Source: JAZTZP01 sp045637525 (GTDB taxonomy: Bacteria > Bacillota > Clostridia > UBA1381). Taken from it: a DNA stretch of 19,262 nucleotides. Below, in pieces: positions 1-6,299 of this stretch. The notes under the pieces are model-generated. The model was not told where the DNA came from. It saw nothing but the letters and a program-made list of their open reading frames with translations, and made no database searches. Made by a program: the position numbers and the translations under genes. The stretch lies in contig JAZTZP010000168.1 in NCBI GenBank assembly GCA_045637525.1, positions 1 to 19,262 on the forward strand, written 5' to 3'. Each line of letters opens with the position of its first letter. Position 1 is the stretch's first letter.

Positions 1-3
1 GTG

Positions 4-50
4 ATTTGTCACAGGGCGCGCTTTGCGCGTTTATTTTACCCTTGACAAAT
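4..50. other. Nested inverted repeat at the window edge
   Basis: An outer pair ATTTGTCA (4-11) / TGACAAAT (43-50), extended inward by AGGG (13-16) / CCCT (39-42), encloses a 5-bp hairpin CGCGC-TTT-GCGCG (17-29). Further right lie GAAAATC-AAT-GATTTTC (80-96) and a stretch AAATCGTTTG...ATTTTTTCATA near 100-123 that resembles the centre of the hairpin-array elements described at 5012 and 12114. It may be an eroded relative of those elements or the 3' region of the symporter transcript. No run of T follows the outer stem, so a simple terminator is not supported. The window starts too close to decide. Confidence 0.4.
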
Positions 51-149
51 TGCAGTGGGAGCATTTACAATCATTTTAGCGAAAATCAATGATTTTCTAC
101 GAAATCGTTTGCTATTTTTTCATATTTACTTTACACTACCTAATAAATT

Positions 150-1550
150 TTATTTCCAGCAGTCAACCTCATGCGGAAGACCAATATCTTTAGCTTTAAA
201 TGTTACTTCCTTGCCAAGCTTTTCTTTAGCTTCATAGTCCTTAAGTGCCGCTAACGCATATTTTCCCAATATCAACATTACCGGAATATTAATAAGCGCC
301 ATCGCACCCATTGTAATATCCGCTATTCCCCATAAAAGGTCTGCACTAAGTCCTGCTCCGATAAATATCACAAGCGAAGCTAAAACATAATACGTACGTA
401 AAAACACTTTACCGGGCTTATGTCTCAGCATAAAAAACAAGCTTTGATCTACATAATAAAGATTTCCGAGAAGCGTCGTAAACGCAAACAAAATCATCGC
501 AACTGTGATAAACACAGGTCCGAACGCACCAAGCACCGTCCTGAGTGATTCCTGAACATACGGTGCACCTGATATTGCCGCACTTGGTTCAACGCCGGAG
601 CACATACACATAAACGCAGTTGCAGAACACACGAGCAATGTATCTAAAAACACAGAAAGAATCTGCACCAACCCCTGCTTTATCGGATGTGAAACCTCAG
701 CAGATGCCGATGCATTAGGCGCCGAGCCTACACCGGCTTCATTACTGAATAAGCCTCTTTTTATTCCATACATCACGCACGAACCGCTAAACCCGCCAAA
801 TATCGCCTTCAAATCAAAAGCCTCGCTGAATATACGCACAAAAATGCCGGGAATCTCCGTGACATTTATAATTACAATAAATAAAGCCACAGCAATATAA
901 GCAACCCCCATCACAGGCACAAGAAAACTCGTTATATTCACAATACGCTTTCCGCCACCGAACAAACAGTACCCTACCAGAACCGCAAGTATAATACCTA
1001 TTATCCACGGCGAATATTGTGCATTATAAAAGCTGTATGATGAAAATGTAGACTGAAGATTATATGAAGCAAGCATATTAAATCCGAAACCGTATGTGAG
1101 TATTAAGAAAATCGAAAACACTATCGCAAGCGGTCGTGACTTCAATGCCGTTTCAATGTAATACGCAGGTCCGCCATACCAGCCATCAGGACCGCGTCTT
1201 TTATATATCTGTGCAAGTGTGCTTTCTACAAGTGCAGATGCAGCACCGATAACCGCAATAACCCACATCCAGAACACCGATCCAAAACCGCCGAGGCAAA
1301 GCGCCGTAGATACCCCGATTATATTTCCCGTTCCGACTCTTGATGCAGTAGATACCATCAGCGCCTGAAACGACGAAACTCCTCTTCCGTCCACCGGCTT
1401 CTCCGTCACAGCCTTCAACTGTTTTCCAAAGAGACGAAGCTGTGCAAATTTAGTGCTCACGGTGAAAAAAACACCGCAAAGTGCCAACATTATTATCAGC
1501 ACATATGTATAAAGTGCATCATTCACATTTTCTACAATTCTTTCAATCAT
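150..1550 (-). CDS. Sodium:alanine/glycine symporter, AGCS family
   Basis: A 466-residue polytopic membrane protein of the alanine-or-glycine:cation symporter family (AlsT/DagA-like), which imports small neutral amino acids with Na+. Family hallmarks include the N-terminal segment SRVGTGNIIGV (around residue 70), the PDGWYGGPAYYI segment after the third hydrophobic stretch, and the SNEAGVGSAPNASA segment in the middle; about ten or eleven hydrophobic segments are visible. The length is normal for the family. The ATG at 1550 is preceded by GAAAGGAT about 13 bases upstream, a somewhat wide spacing. The gene follows the PHP gene by 82 bases; no convincing promoter was seen between them, so co-transcription is possible. 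The exact substrate (alanine, glycine or glutamine) cannot be read from the sequence. Confidence 0.93.
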   Translation of the reverse strand: MIERIVENVNDALYTYVLIIMLALCGVFFTVSTKFAQLRLFGKQLKAVTEKPVDGRGVSSFQALMVSTASRVGTGNIIGVSTALCLGGFGSVFWMWVIAVIGAASALVESTLAQIYKRRGPDGWYGGPAYYIETALKSRPLAIVFSIFLILTYGFGFNMLASYNLQSTFSSYSFYNAQYSPWIIGIILAVLVGYCLFGGGKRIVNITSFLVPVMGVAYIAVALFIVIINVTEIPGIFVRIFSEAFDLKAIFGGFSGSCVMYGIKRGLFSNEAGVGSAPNASASAEVSHPIKQGLVQILSVFLDTLLVCSATAFMCMCSGVEPSAAISGAPYVQESLRTVLGAFGPVFITVAMILFAFTTLLGNLYYVDQSLFFMLRHKPGKVFLRTYYVLASLVIFIGAGLSADLLWGIADITMGAMALINIPVMLILGKYALAALKDYEAKEKLGKEVTFKAKDIGLPHEVDCWK

Positions 1551-1632
1551 AAATTTTTACCCTATCCTTTCAAACTCTTTTCAATTTAAAGCTCACATTA
1601 ACATCTGTCACTATATATAAAACAAACACACG

Positions 1633-2436
1633 CTAAATCAGAAACTTGTCGTCTTCTTCAAGCTTTAAAAGGTCAAACGCCCTTTCAAATATCGCCTTAG
1701 CCTCATCAAGCGCCGCCGGTTTATGAGCGTCGCTTCCGCAGTAAAATTTACAGCCCTGCTCCTTAGCAATCCTGTAAGGTCTCAAAACTATATCAGCTTC
1801 CTCATCCGTAAACTTCATGTCATCTGAATTTATCTCAATTCCGACTCCAAGCTGTGCCGCTCTTTTAAATAAAGCTTCCATTTCATTTTCCGGTATAAGC
1901 TCAATAACCTTTAAAAACTCTTCACGTGTAGGTGCAATCAGTCCGCAGGTTAAATGTGCAATACCTATTTTTTCAAAAGGCAAATCCATGTTAAGCACCG
2001 CGTCAAATCTTTTTACCCATGCTTTCGCCCGGCTTTCGACGCTTGACGCTTCTTCATCTGATAAGGTATAGCCTTTCATATGAAAATGAGTCGTAGGGAT
2101 TACTATAAAGTCAAATAAATCCATCCGCTCCGCAGACACTCCCAAAGTAAGAAACCGATTAAGCTCTGTTTCGCATCCGAATAAAAAACGCACATTATCA
2201 GATTCCGGCAACGGTTTTGCCGCAGATATATGCTCGAAATTTTGTGGCATATACCACCCCGACGCACCTTCAACAGTCTCATCCCAGAAATGATCTGTCA
2301 GGCATATAGTCTTTAAATTATTTTCCTCCGCATACCGTAAAATCCTCCCTGTGTTCTGTTCAGGATCTTTAGAACACGATGATATCTTTGAATGAATATG
2401 TAAATCATTATCAAATATGTATTTCATATTACTCAA
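1633..2436 (-). CDS. PHP-domain phosphoesterase (histidinol-phosphatase-like)
   Basis: A 267-residue protein covering a whole PHP (polymerase and histidinol phosphatase) domain, a metal-dependent phosphoesterase fold. Metal-ligand motifs are visible in order: DLHIHS near residue 12, TDHFWDE near 47, GCETELN near 88, THFHMKG near 115, and GSDAH near residue 235. The length fits stand-alone PHP proteins such as HisK-type histidinol-phosphate phosphatases, but no other histidine-biosynthesis gene is nearby, so a broader role on phosphorylated sugars or nucleotides is equally possible. The ATG at 2436 has AAAGG about 9 bases upstream. Two hairpins (2475-2494 and 2504-2525) separate it from the small gene upstream. 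Metal dependence is known for the fold; the substrate is not inferable. Confidence 0.85.
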   Translation of the reverse strand: MSNMKYIFDNDLHIHSKISSCSKDPEQNTGRILRYAEENNLKTICLTDHFWDETVEGASGWYMPQNFEHISAAKPLPESDNVRFLFGCETELNRFLTLGVSAERMDLFDFIVIPTTHFHMKGYTLSDEEASSVESRAKAWVKRFDAVLNMDLPFEKIGIAHLTCGLIAPTREEFLKVIELIPENEMEALFKRAAQLGVGIEINSDDMKFTDEEADIVLRPYRIAKEQGCKFYCGSDAHKPAALDEAKAIFERAFDLLKLEEDDKFLI

Positions 2437-2474
2437 CCTTTCCTTTAAATAAATATTATTTTAAAATTAATTTC

Positions 2475-2494
2475 ACATACAGTACCCTGTATGT
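2475..2494. other. Perfect 8-bp hairpin upstream of the PHP gene
   Basis: ACATACAG (2475-2482) and CTGTATGT (2487-2494) form a perfect 8-bp stem around TACC. It sits between the 42-aa gene and the PHP gene and is AT-rich with no strong T-run, so it could be a transcript-processing or attenuation structure, or an operator for a dimeric regulator. Confidence 0.45.
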
Positions 2495-2503
2495 TATGTA
2501 TCA

Positions 2504-2525
2504 GGATGCAATTTATTTTGCATCC
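2504..2525. other. Perfect 8-bp hairpin overlapping a stop codon
   Basis: GGATGCAA (2504-2511) pairs with TTGCATCC (2518-2525) around TTTATT. The minus-strand TAA stop of the 42-aa gene (2513-2515) lies in the loop, and the last codons (GAT GCA AAA) form one arm. It may protect or end the short transcript. Confidence 0.5.
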
Positions 2526-2641
2526 TCACCACCGGGACCGTCCCTGCGCTCAGTTTTATCAAAAGGACGATCTTTTCCGGTAGAAACCCATTTGTTATCT
2601 GTCGCCGTTTTTTCAGCGTCATGTTTTTTCTTATCAGTCAT
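2513..2641 (-). CDS. Small charged protein of 42 residues, unknown function
   Basis: A short open frame MTDKKKHDAEKTATDNKW... ending ...GPGGEDAK, 42 residues. Support for translation is a good ribosome site: GAGGTGAG lies about 6 bases before the ATG at 2641, and the frame is flanked on the coding strand by its own 3' hairpin. The product is strongly hydrophilic, rich in Lys, Asp and Glu with one Trp, has no hydrophobic segment and looks intrinsically disordered; the middle holds GKDRPFDKTERRDGPGG. It follows the metallophosphoesterase stop by 53 bases and precedes the PHP gene by 76. I do not recognise a family. The ribosome site, composition and position make a real gene more likely than chance, but this is inference without comparative data. 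Confidence 0.6.
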   Translation of the reverse strand: MTDKKKHDAEKTATDNKWVSTGKDRPFDKTERRDGPGGEDAK

Positions 2642-2694
2642 ACTTTCTCACCTCAGATATAGTATATCCCGTTACAAAAGAAAATATAGATACA

Positions 2695-3528
2695 TTACTG
2701 ATTTGTCAAAGAAACAAACACCAATTCCGGTCTGTTAAATATTCTGGGCAGTTCTGTGTTTTCTCTTGACAACCCACGGCTAACAATCATCTTTTTATTA
2801 TCAAAATCATAAATTCCACCTGCTAAATCAGGAAAAAAACCTTGATTAGGTGCGTAAAAGCCATTCAATATGAAAGGTATTCTTCCCTGCCCGCCGTGTG
2901 CGTGACCCGCTAAAACCAAATCAAAATCATAATCAAAATATTGATTTGCATTTTCCGGACGGTGAGTAAGTAAAACATTATAATATTCAGAAGTAATATC
3001 ATCCGCAATTGTTTTTAATTGTTCTTCATATGTTTTATATGAAGGATCATAAATATTCACTTCAGGATCATCAACACCACTTATAACAATGGTATTATCA
3101 TTAACAGTTAAGTAATCACTGTCACCTCTCAAAACCGTAACACCGGCATTTTTTAAATATTCAAAATGCTGGTGCATTTTTCCGCTCCACCATTCGTGAT
3201 TGCCGCTTACATAATATGTCTTATACCTTTGTACAATATTATTTATTAAAATATGACTGTTATCATTTACATAATAATCATCAAAAATATCTCCTGCCAA
3301 AAGCACAGCGTCAGGCCGGTATTTATCAATTGCATCAACTAACTCTGATTGATTCTCTCCATATAAACAACAATGTAAATCAGCAATGAGTGCAATTTTT
3401 ACAGAACCCGAAATACTATCCGTTTTTATTCTGTAATTAACTAATTTAAGACGATTATCAAAAGCAGTAACCAAAATGATTATTACAATAATAAAAAAAA
3501 CCGTTAAAATTTTCAATATTTTTTTCAT
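2695..3528 (-). CDS. Membrane-anchored calcineurin-like metallophosphoesterase
   Basis: A 277-residue metallophosphoesterase. After a positively charged start there is one hydrophobic segment (ILKILTVFFIIVIIILV, about residues 4-20), so it is probably an N-terminally anchored protein facing outward. Dinuclear-metal motifs follow in the usual order: IADLHCC (D-x-H) near residue 49, LLAGDIFDD (GD) near 80, SGNHEW (GNHE) near 108, LLTHRP near 188, and LAGHAHGGQ (GHxH) near residue 208. This is the arrangement of the YkuE/YaeI-like branch, some members of which act on lipid-linked phosphates. The ATG at 3528 is chosen over an upstream start at 3564 because AAAGGA lies about 9 bases before it and the hydrophobic anchor begins directly after it. 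The substrate is not determinable from sequence. Confidence 0.88.
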   Translation of the reverse strand: MKKILKILTVFFIIVIIILVTAFDNRLKLVNYRIKTDSISGSVKIALIADLHCCLYGENQSELVDAIDKYRPDAVLLAGDIFDDYYVNDNSHILINNIVQRYKTYYVSGNHEWWSGKMHQHFEYLKNAGVTVLRGDSDYLTVNDNTIVISGVDDPEVNIYDPSYKTYEEQLKTIADDITSEYYNVLLTHRPENANQYFDYDFDLVLAGHAHGGQGRIPFILNGFYAPNQGFFPDLAGGIYDFDNKKMIVSRGLSRENTELPRIFNRPELVFVSLTNQ

Positions 3529-3641
3529 AACATTATCCTTTCGCCAGAATTTGATAAAACTCATTTATAATGGATATAATGCAATTTATAAAACACCCAT
3601 ATTTTTACGAACATAATTCTCACGTCAAGCCGTAAAAAAAA

Positions 3642-3854
3642 TCATCTGAAAACATCATTTATCAAATAACAAGCTTGCTCATAATCTTTTTTATTAACAT
3701 AAATCTTATATTCTGCCTGAGCTGAACCATATAAACCCATAATTGGATTTATCGTGTAGTCAATATTATTTGCCGCAAGAATATCACGAATCTTTGATTG
3801 AATTGTTATATCGTATGTAATTATAAGTTGTTTTCGGTTGAATATGGTAATCAT
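3642..3854 (-). CDS. Small 70-residue protein, resembles DUF2007-type putative signal-transducing proteins
   Basis: A compact 70-residue protein beginning MITIFNRKQLIITYD. The pattern is beta strand, helix (IQSKIRDILAANNIDY), strand, a loop with GLYGSAQAEY, strand (KIYVNKKDY) and a final helix (EQACYLINDVF). A short strand-helix-strand start plus a C-terminal 'YxIYV-xxxxYExA' half is seen in small clostridial proteins of the DUF2007 type; this assignment is from memory of the pattern and is tentative. AAGGAG lies about 8 bases upstream of the ATG at 3854, a strong ribosome site. It precedes the metallophosphoesterase by 113 bases on the same strand. No signal peptide, membrane segment or catalytic motif is visible. 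Confidence 0.7.
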   Translation of the reverse strand: MITIFNRKQLIITYDITIQSKIRDILAANNIDYTINPIMGLYGSAQAEYKIYVNKKDYEQACYLINDVFR

Positions 3855-3879
3855 TTGTTTTTCTCCTTTTGCCGATATG

Positions 3880-4125
3880 CACTCAAAAGATTACTCGATA
3901 TTTTTACTTAGTAAAATCGACATATTTTTGGTTTCACTCAAAACTCAATACGACATAAATCTCGGTGCGTAAGCAACGTATCGAACAGTCAGACATATCG
4001 AGAAAGAGATTTATATCAATAATTTCATCATCGACGAAATCATTATAAAATCAGTGAACACTTTAGATGCAACTCAATAAATTGAATGATTAATAATTGT
4101 GTTAAAAAATCGCTTTGTGATTTTA
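3880..4125. repeat. Degraded hairpin-rich stretch, probable relic of the hairpin-array element
   Basis: This gene-free stretch contains a pair ATAAATCTC (3955-3963) / GAGATTTAT (4006-4014), a hairpin ATTTC-ATCATCGAC-GAAAT near 4022-4040, and a segment CATATCGA...GAGATTTATATC near 3994-4017 that matches the linker-stem-linker layout at 5251-5282 in the intact element. A piece TTGAATGATTAAT (4082-4094) resembles the terminal inverted repeat of that family with one base missing. No coding potential is seen. The assignment as a relic is by resemblance to the three clearer copies. Confidence 0.4.
4106..4124 (-). terminator. Possible weak terminator of the aldolase gene
   Basis: On the minus strand, just after the aldolase stop at 4128-4130, AAAATC and GATTTT form a 6-bp stem around a 7-base loop, followed by a run of six T. 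The stem is AT-only except for one pair, so termination would be weak. The same hairpin with its flanks resembles the core hairpin of the elements at 5170-5190 and 12234-12250. Confidence 0.4.
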
Positions 4126-4127
4126 TT

Positions 4128-4895
4128 TTACTTCAAATGCTTATGTAGCCTTTTCAAGGTGTCGCATCCTGCGCTATACACAAAGTTCCAGTCTGCACCA
4201 GCAAAAATCATATCAGGCTCAAAACAAGTCCAGAATTTTAACGTTTCTTCATCTGCTCCGCAGGCGATACCAAAATATTTCCCATGTTTTTTTAGTATCT
4301 CTACCGCTTTTTTCATATATTTAACTGTATCTTCTCCAAACACGTTAAGCATATCACCCACACTACCCGAAAGGTCGTTGGGACCAAATATGAATCCGTC
4401 AATATACGGGATTTTCAGGATTTCTTCAAGATTTTCCACACAGTCAATATGCTCAATCTGCATCAATCTGCAAAGTTCAAGACTCTTTTTGTCTGTATAT
4501 TCCTTTGCGTTTACACTACCATAACCGATTGCCCTCATAGGACCGAAACCACGGTTGCCTAATGGAGGATACAGAGTCATATCTATAAGGCTCTTGACCT
4601 CTTGTGCCGTGCGTACCATAGGGAAAATTATTCCGTCCGGCTCCATTTCAAGCACTTTCTTTGTAAAAGTCAGATCATACTGCGGCAACCTTACCACAGC
4701 AGGCATACCCACTGATTTTGCTGCATTGAGATGGCAAAGCACTTCCTTGCAAGACATATAAGTGTGCTCCATATCAATCCACACACAGTCAAAACCGGCA
4801 TTTCCTACAATCTCACACAACGCCGGATCGGTAAGACTTACAAGCGTACCATATATTTTTTCTTTATTCTCTATTTTCTTGCGTAAAATGTTCAT
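4128..4895 (-). CDS. HpcH/HpaI-family aldolase (2-oxo-3-deoxy acid aldolase)
   Basis: A 255-residue class II (metal-dependent) aldolase of the HpcH/HpaI family, a TIM barrel that cleaves 2-oxo-3-deoxy acids such as 4-hydroxy-2-oxoheptanedioate or 2-dehydro-3-deoxyglucarate to pyruvate plus an aldehyde. Visible hallmarks are WIDMEHT (about residues 39-45), VVRLPQYD near 67, the metal-ligand QIEHIDCVENL segment (Glu) near 147 and FGPNDLSGSVGD (Asp) near 170. The length is normal. The ATG at 4895 has GGGGGAG 3-4 bases upstream, rather close spacing. Its own promoter is at 4935-4963. It diverges from an AraC regulator that probably controls it, suggesting a catabolic role in sugar-acid breakdown; the exact substrate is not readable. 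Confidence 0.88.
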   Translation of the reverse strand: MNILRKKIENKEKIYGTLVSLTDPALCEIVGNAGFDCVWIDMEHTYMSCKEVLCHLNAAKSVGMPAVVRLPQYDLTFTKKVLEMEPDGIIFPMVRTAQEVKSLIDMTLYPPLGNRGFGPMRAIGYGSVNAKEYTDKKSLELCRLMQIEHIDCVENLEEILKIPYIDGFIFGPNDLSGSVGDMLNVFGEDTVKYMKKAVEILKKHGKYFGIACGADEETLKFWTCFEPDMIFAGADWNFVYSAGCDTLKRLHKHLK

Positions 4896-4934
4896 ATTCT
4901 CCCCCTGAAAGTGTCAAAAAATTCATACAGACTC

Positions 4935-4963
4935 ATTATACCACAATCCCCCAAAAATAGCAA
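4935..4963 (-). promoter_or_regulatory. Sigma-A-type promoter of the aldolase gene
   Basis: On the minus strand TTGCTA (-35) and TATAAT (-10) are separated by 17 bases, with TGG directly before the -10, an extended -10. The predicted start is about 30 bases before the ATG. The -35 has two mismatches, which fits a promoter helped by an activator such as the divergent AraC protein. Confidence 0.75.
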
Positions 4964-5011
4964 CCCTTTTAATTCAAAAACTTTCAATTTCAGTTTAAAA
5001 TTTATAAGCAC

Positions 5012-5338
5012 GGTTTTTAAATGAATTAATTTTTTATAAACAAAATTACAGATTATAGTTTATCTGCGATAAACTATAATAGCGATATGTTGACTGAAGT
5101 CAACGCGATATGTTCGCCAAAGGCGAACGTTAATGTACAAAAGCTTTGCTTTTGTTTGATTAAATATTGAAAAAATGCTTTGCATTTTTTCTTCCATAAC
5201 GTTTGCGTAGCAAACATATCGCGCCGTAAGGCATATCGCGTGCGTTACCACATATCGAAAATCCCGCAGGGATTTATATCGCAGTTTAGCGACTTATTTA
5301 AGTCGCTAAACTATAATTTATTTATGCATTCAAAAACC
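5012..5338. mobile_element. Hairpin-array element, GCGATATG-linker type (MITE-like)
   Basis: About 327 bases filling most of the gap between the divergent aldolase and AraC genes. Ends: GGTTTTTAAATGAAT at 5012 and, inverted, the complement of ATTCAAAAACC ending at 5338. Left arm: a terminal hairpin with 13-base arms and TGC loop (5052-5080), linker GCGATATG (5082-5089), stem TTGAC/GTCAA, linker GCGATATG (5105-5112), stem GTTCGCC-AAA-GGCGAAC, then CAAAAGC-TTT-GCTTTTG (5138-5154). Core: a 9-bp hairpin AAAAAATGC-TTT-GCATTTTTT (5170-5190) followed by CTTCCATAAC. Right arm: GTTTGC-GTA-GCAAAC and AAATCCC-GCA-GGGATTT separated by inverted linkers CATATCGC (5215, 5232) and variants (5251, 5275), then a terminal 13-bp hairpin (5283-5312). 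No transposase gene is inside and no target duplication is evident. Confidence 0.75.
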
Positions 5339-5360
5339 ATAATTTTCTTTGCGACACATA

Positions 5361-5389
5361 TTGCTTTTTTTTAAATTTTATGATATACT
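5361..5389 (+). promoter_or_regulatory. Probable promoter of the AraC-type regulator
   Basis: TTGCTT (5361-5366) and TATACT (5384-5389) are 17 bases apart; TGA precedes the -10, giving an extended -10 that could offset the poor -35. The predicted start falls at or just before the AAGGAGG ribosome site (5396-5402), so the leader would be very short. Confidence 0.55.
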
Positions 5390-5412
5390 GTTAATAAGGA
5401 GGATAAATTACC

Positions 5413-6234
5413 ATGTCCGAAATATTTTTTGAAAATTTCCATAACGCCTTTCGTGACTATCCGTATTTTGACGGCAACATGAGAAACATCAATTATCTAT
5501 CACATTATCACGAGGAAATAGAAATTATTTTTGTAATAAAAGGCGAAGTAAATATTGTGTGTGAAAAAGAAAGCTACATCGCAAAAAAAGACGATATATG
5601 TATTCTCATGCCCGGCGAAATCCACAGTTTTATTTCACACAAAAGCAATCATTTATACATACTAAAACTTAATGTAAAAAACTCTGTTGAAAAAACGGAT
5701 TTTTATTCCCTGTTTATTGAGCCGAGAATTATAAACTGCAATACCGAAACCGGGAAAATTCTAAAGGCCTCAATAGACGTAATTGCATATGAAACAAAAA
5801 ACAAAAAACCGGGATATGCCTATTCCGCAAACAGCTGTCAGAACAGACTTATATGTGACATTTTACGCCATTGCAACGTAAAAAAGAGCGATGACGTTAT
5901 ACGAAAAAAACATCTCAGTGCATTAACCATGATTGAAAAAGTAAATTCATACATAGAAAAACATTATACACAACAAATTTCACTTAAAGAAATAGCAACC
6001 ACCTGCAACTATTCACAGTATTATTTTTCTCACTTTTTCAAAGATGTAACAGGTATTACATTTTATAATTACCTGACAGCATACAGACTCGAAAAAGCGA
6101 CAAATTTAATTGATAACAGCAGCGAAAAAATCACAAACATCGCTTATTCCTGCGGTTTTTCAAACACGCGGTCATTCAACAGAGCTTTTAAGAAATTTTT
6201 TAATACAACTCCGGGAGAATATGCAAAGAGGTAG
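5413..6234 (+). CDS. AraC-family transcriptional regulator with cupin sensor domain
   Basis: A 273-residue regulator and the only plus-strand gene. The N-terminal half is a cupin-type effector domain: LSHYHEEIEIIFVIKGEVNIV (about residues 29-49) and DDICILMPGEIHSF near 75. The C-terminal 100 residues hold the paired helix-turn-helix motifs of the AraC/XylS family: ISLKEIATTCNYSQYYFSHFFKDVTG and ITNIAYSCGFSNTRSFNRAFKKFFNTTPGEY. AAGGAGG lies 10 bases before the ATG at 5413, a near-ideal site. It diverges from the HpcH/HpaI aldolase, so it most likely activates that gene in response to a sugar acid or related ligand and may regulate itself. A hairpin-array element lies between the two promoters. 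The gene is intact; the ligand is unknown. Confidence 0.9.
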   Translation: MSEIFFENFHNAFRDYPYFDGNMRNINYLSHYHEEIEIIFVIKGEVNIVCEKESYIAKKDDICILMPGEIHSFISHKSNHLYILKLNVKNSVEKTDFYSLFIEPRIINCNTETGKILKASIDVIAYETKNKKPGYAYSANSCQNRLICDILRHCNVKKSDDVIRKKHLSALTMIEKVNSYIEKHYTQQISLKEIATTCNYSQYYFSHFFKDVTGITFYNYLTAYRLEKATNLIDNSSEKITNIAYSCGFSNTRSFNRAFKKFFNTTPGEYAKR

Positions 6235-6253
6235 TCCTTTTCAGTCTACCTCT
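6227..6253. terminator. Hairpin between convergent genes, possible bidirectional terminator
   Basis: AGAGGTAG (6227-6234) and CTACCTCT (6246-6253) form a perfect 8-bp stem with an 11-base loop. The AraC stop codon TAG lies in the left arm. It sits between the convergent AraC (+) and prfA (-) genes and could stop transcription from both sides, but neither side has a long T-run. Confidence 0.5.
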
Positions 6254-6299
6254 CTCCTACTCTAAAACTATGAAATTTTATATTTATACTTTCTTTCTA

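Noticed and set aside
42..71. Plus-strand promoter TTGACA - 18 bases - TACAAT
   Set aside because: The TTGACA is one arm of an inverted repeat and any transcript would run antisense into the symporter gene with no plus-strand gene after it; chance match is likely.
2379..2738. 119-residue plus-strand frame over the 42-aa gene
   Set aside because: It crosses the PHP gene start, two hairpins and the metallophosphoesterase end, with no ribosome site; it is an antisense shadow.
5060..5251. 63-residue minus-strand open frame within the first element
   Set aside because: It is translated hairpin repeats with no ribosome site; after the shared VMEEK/VMERK start it does not resemble the frame in the other copy.
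5012..5338. CRISPR array
   Set aside because: The linkers are only 7-8 bases, invert halfway, and the units between them are self-complementary hairpins rather than unrelated spacers; no cas genes are present.
5012..5338. Target-site duplication flanking the element
   Set aside because: Flanks just outside the inverted repeats (AAGCAC on the left, ATAATT on the right) show no clear direct repeat, so none is claimed.
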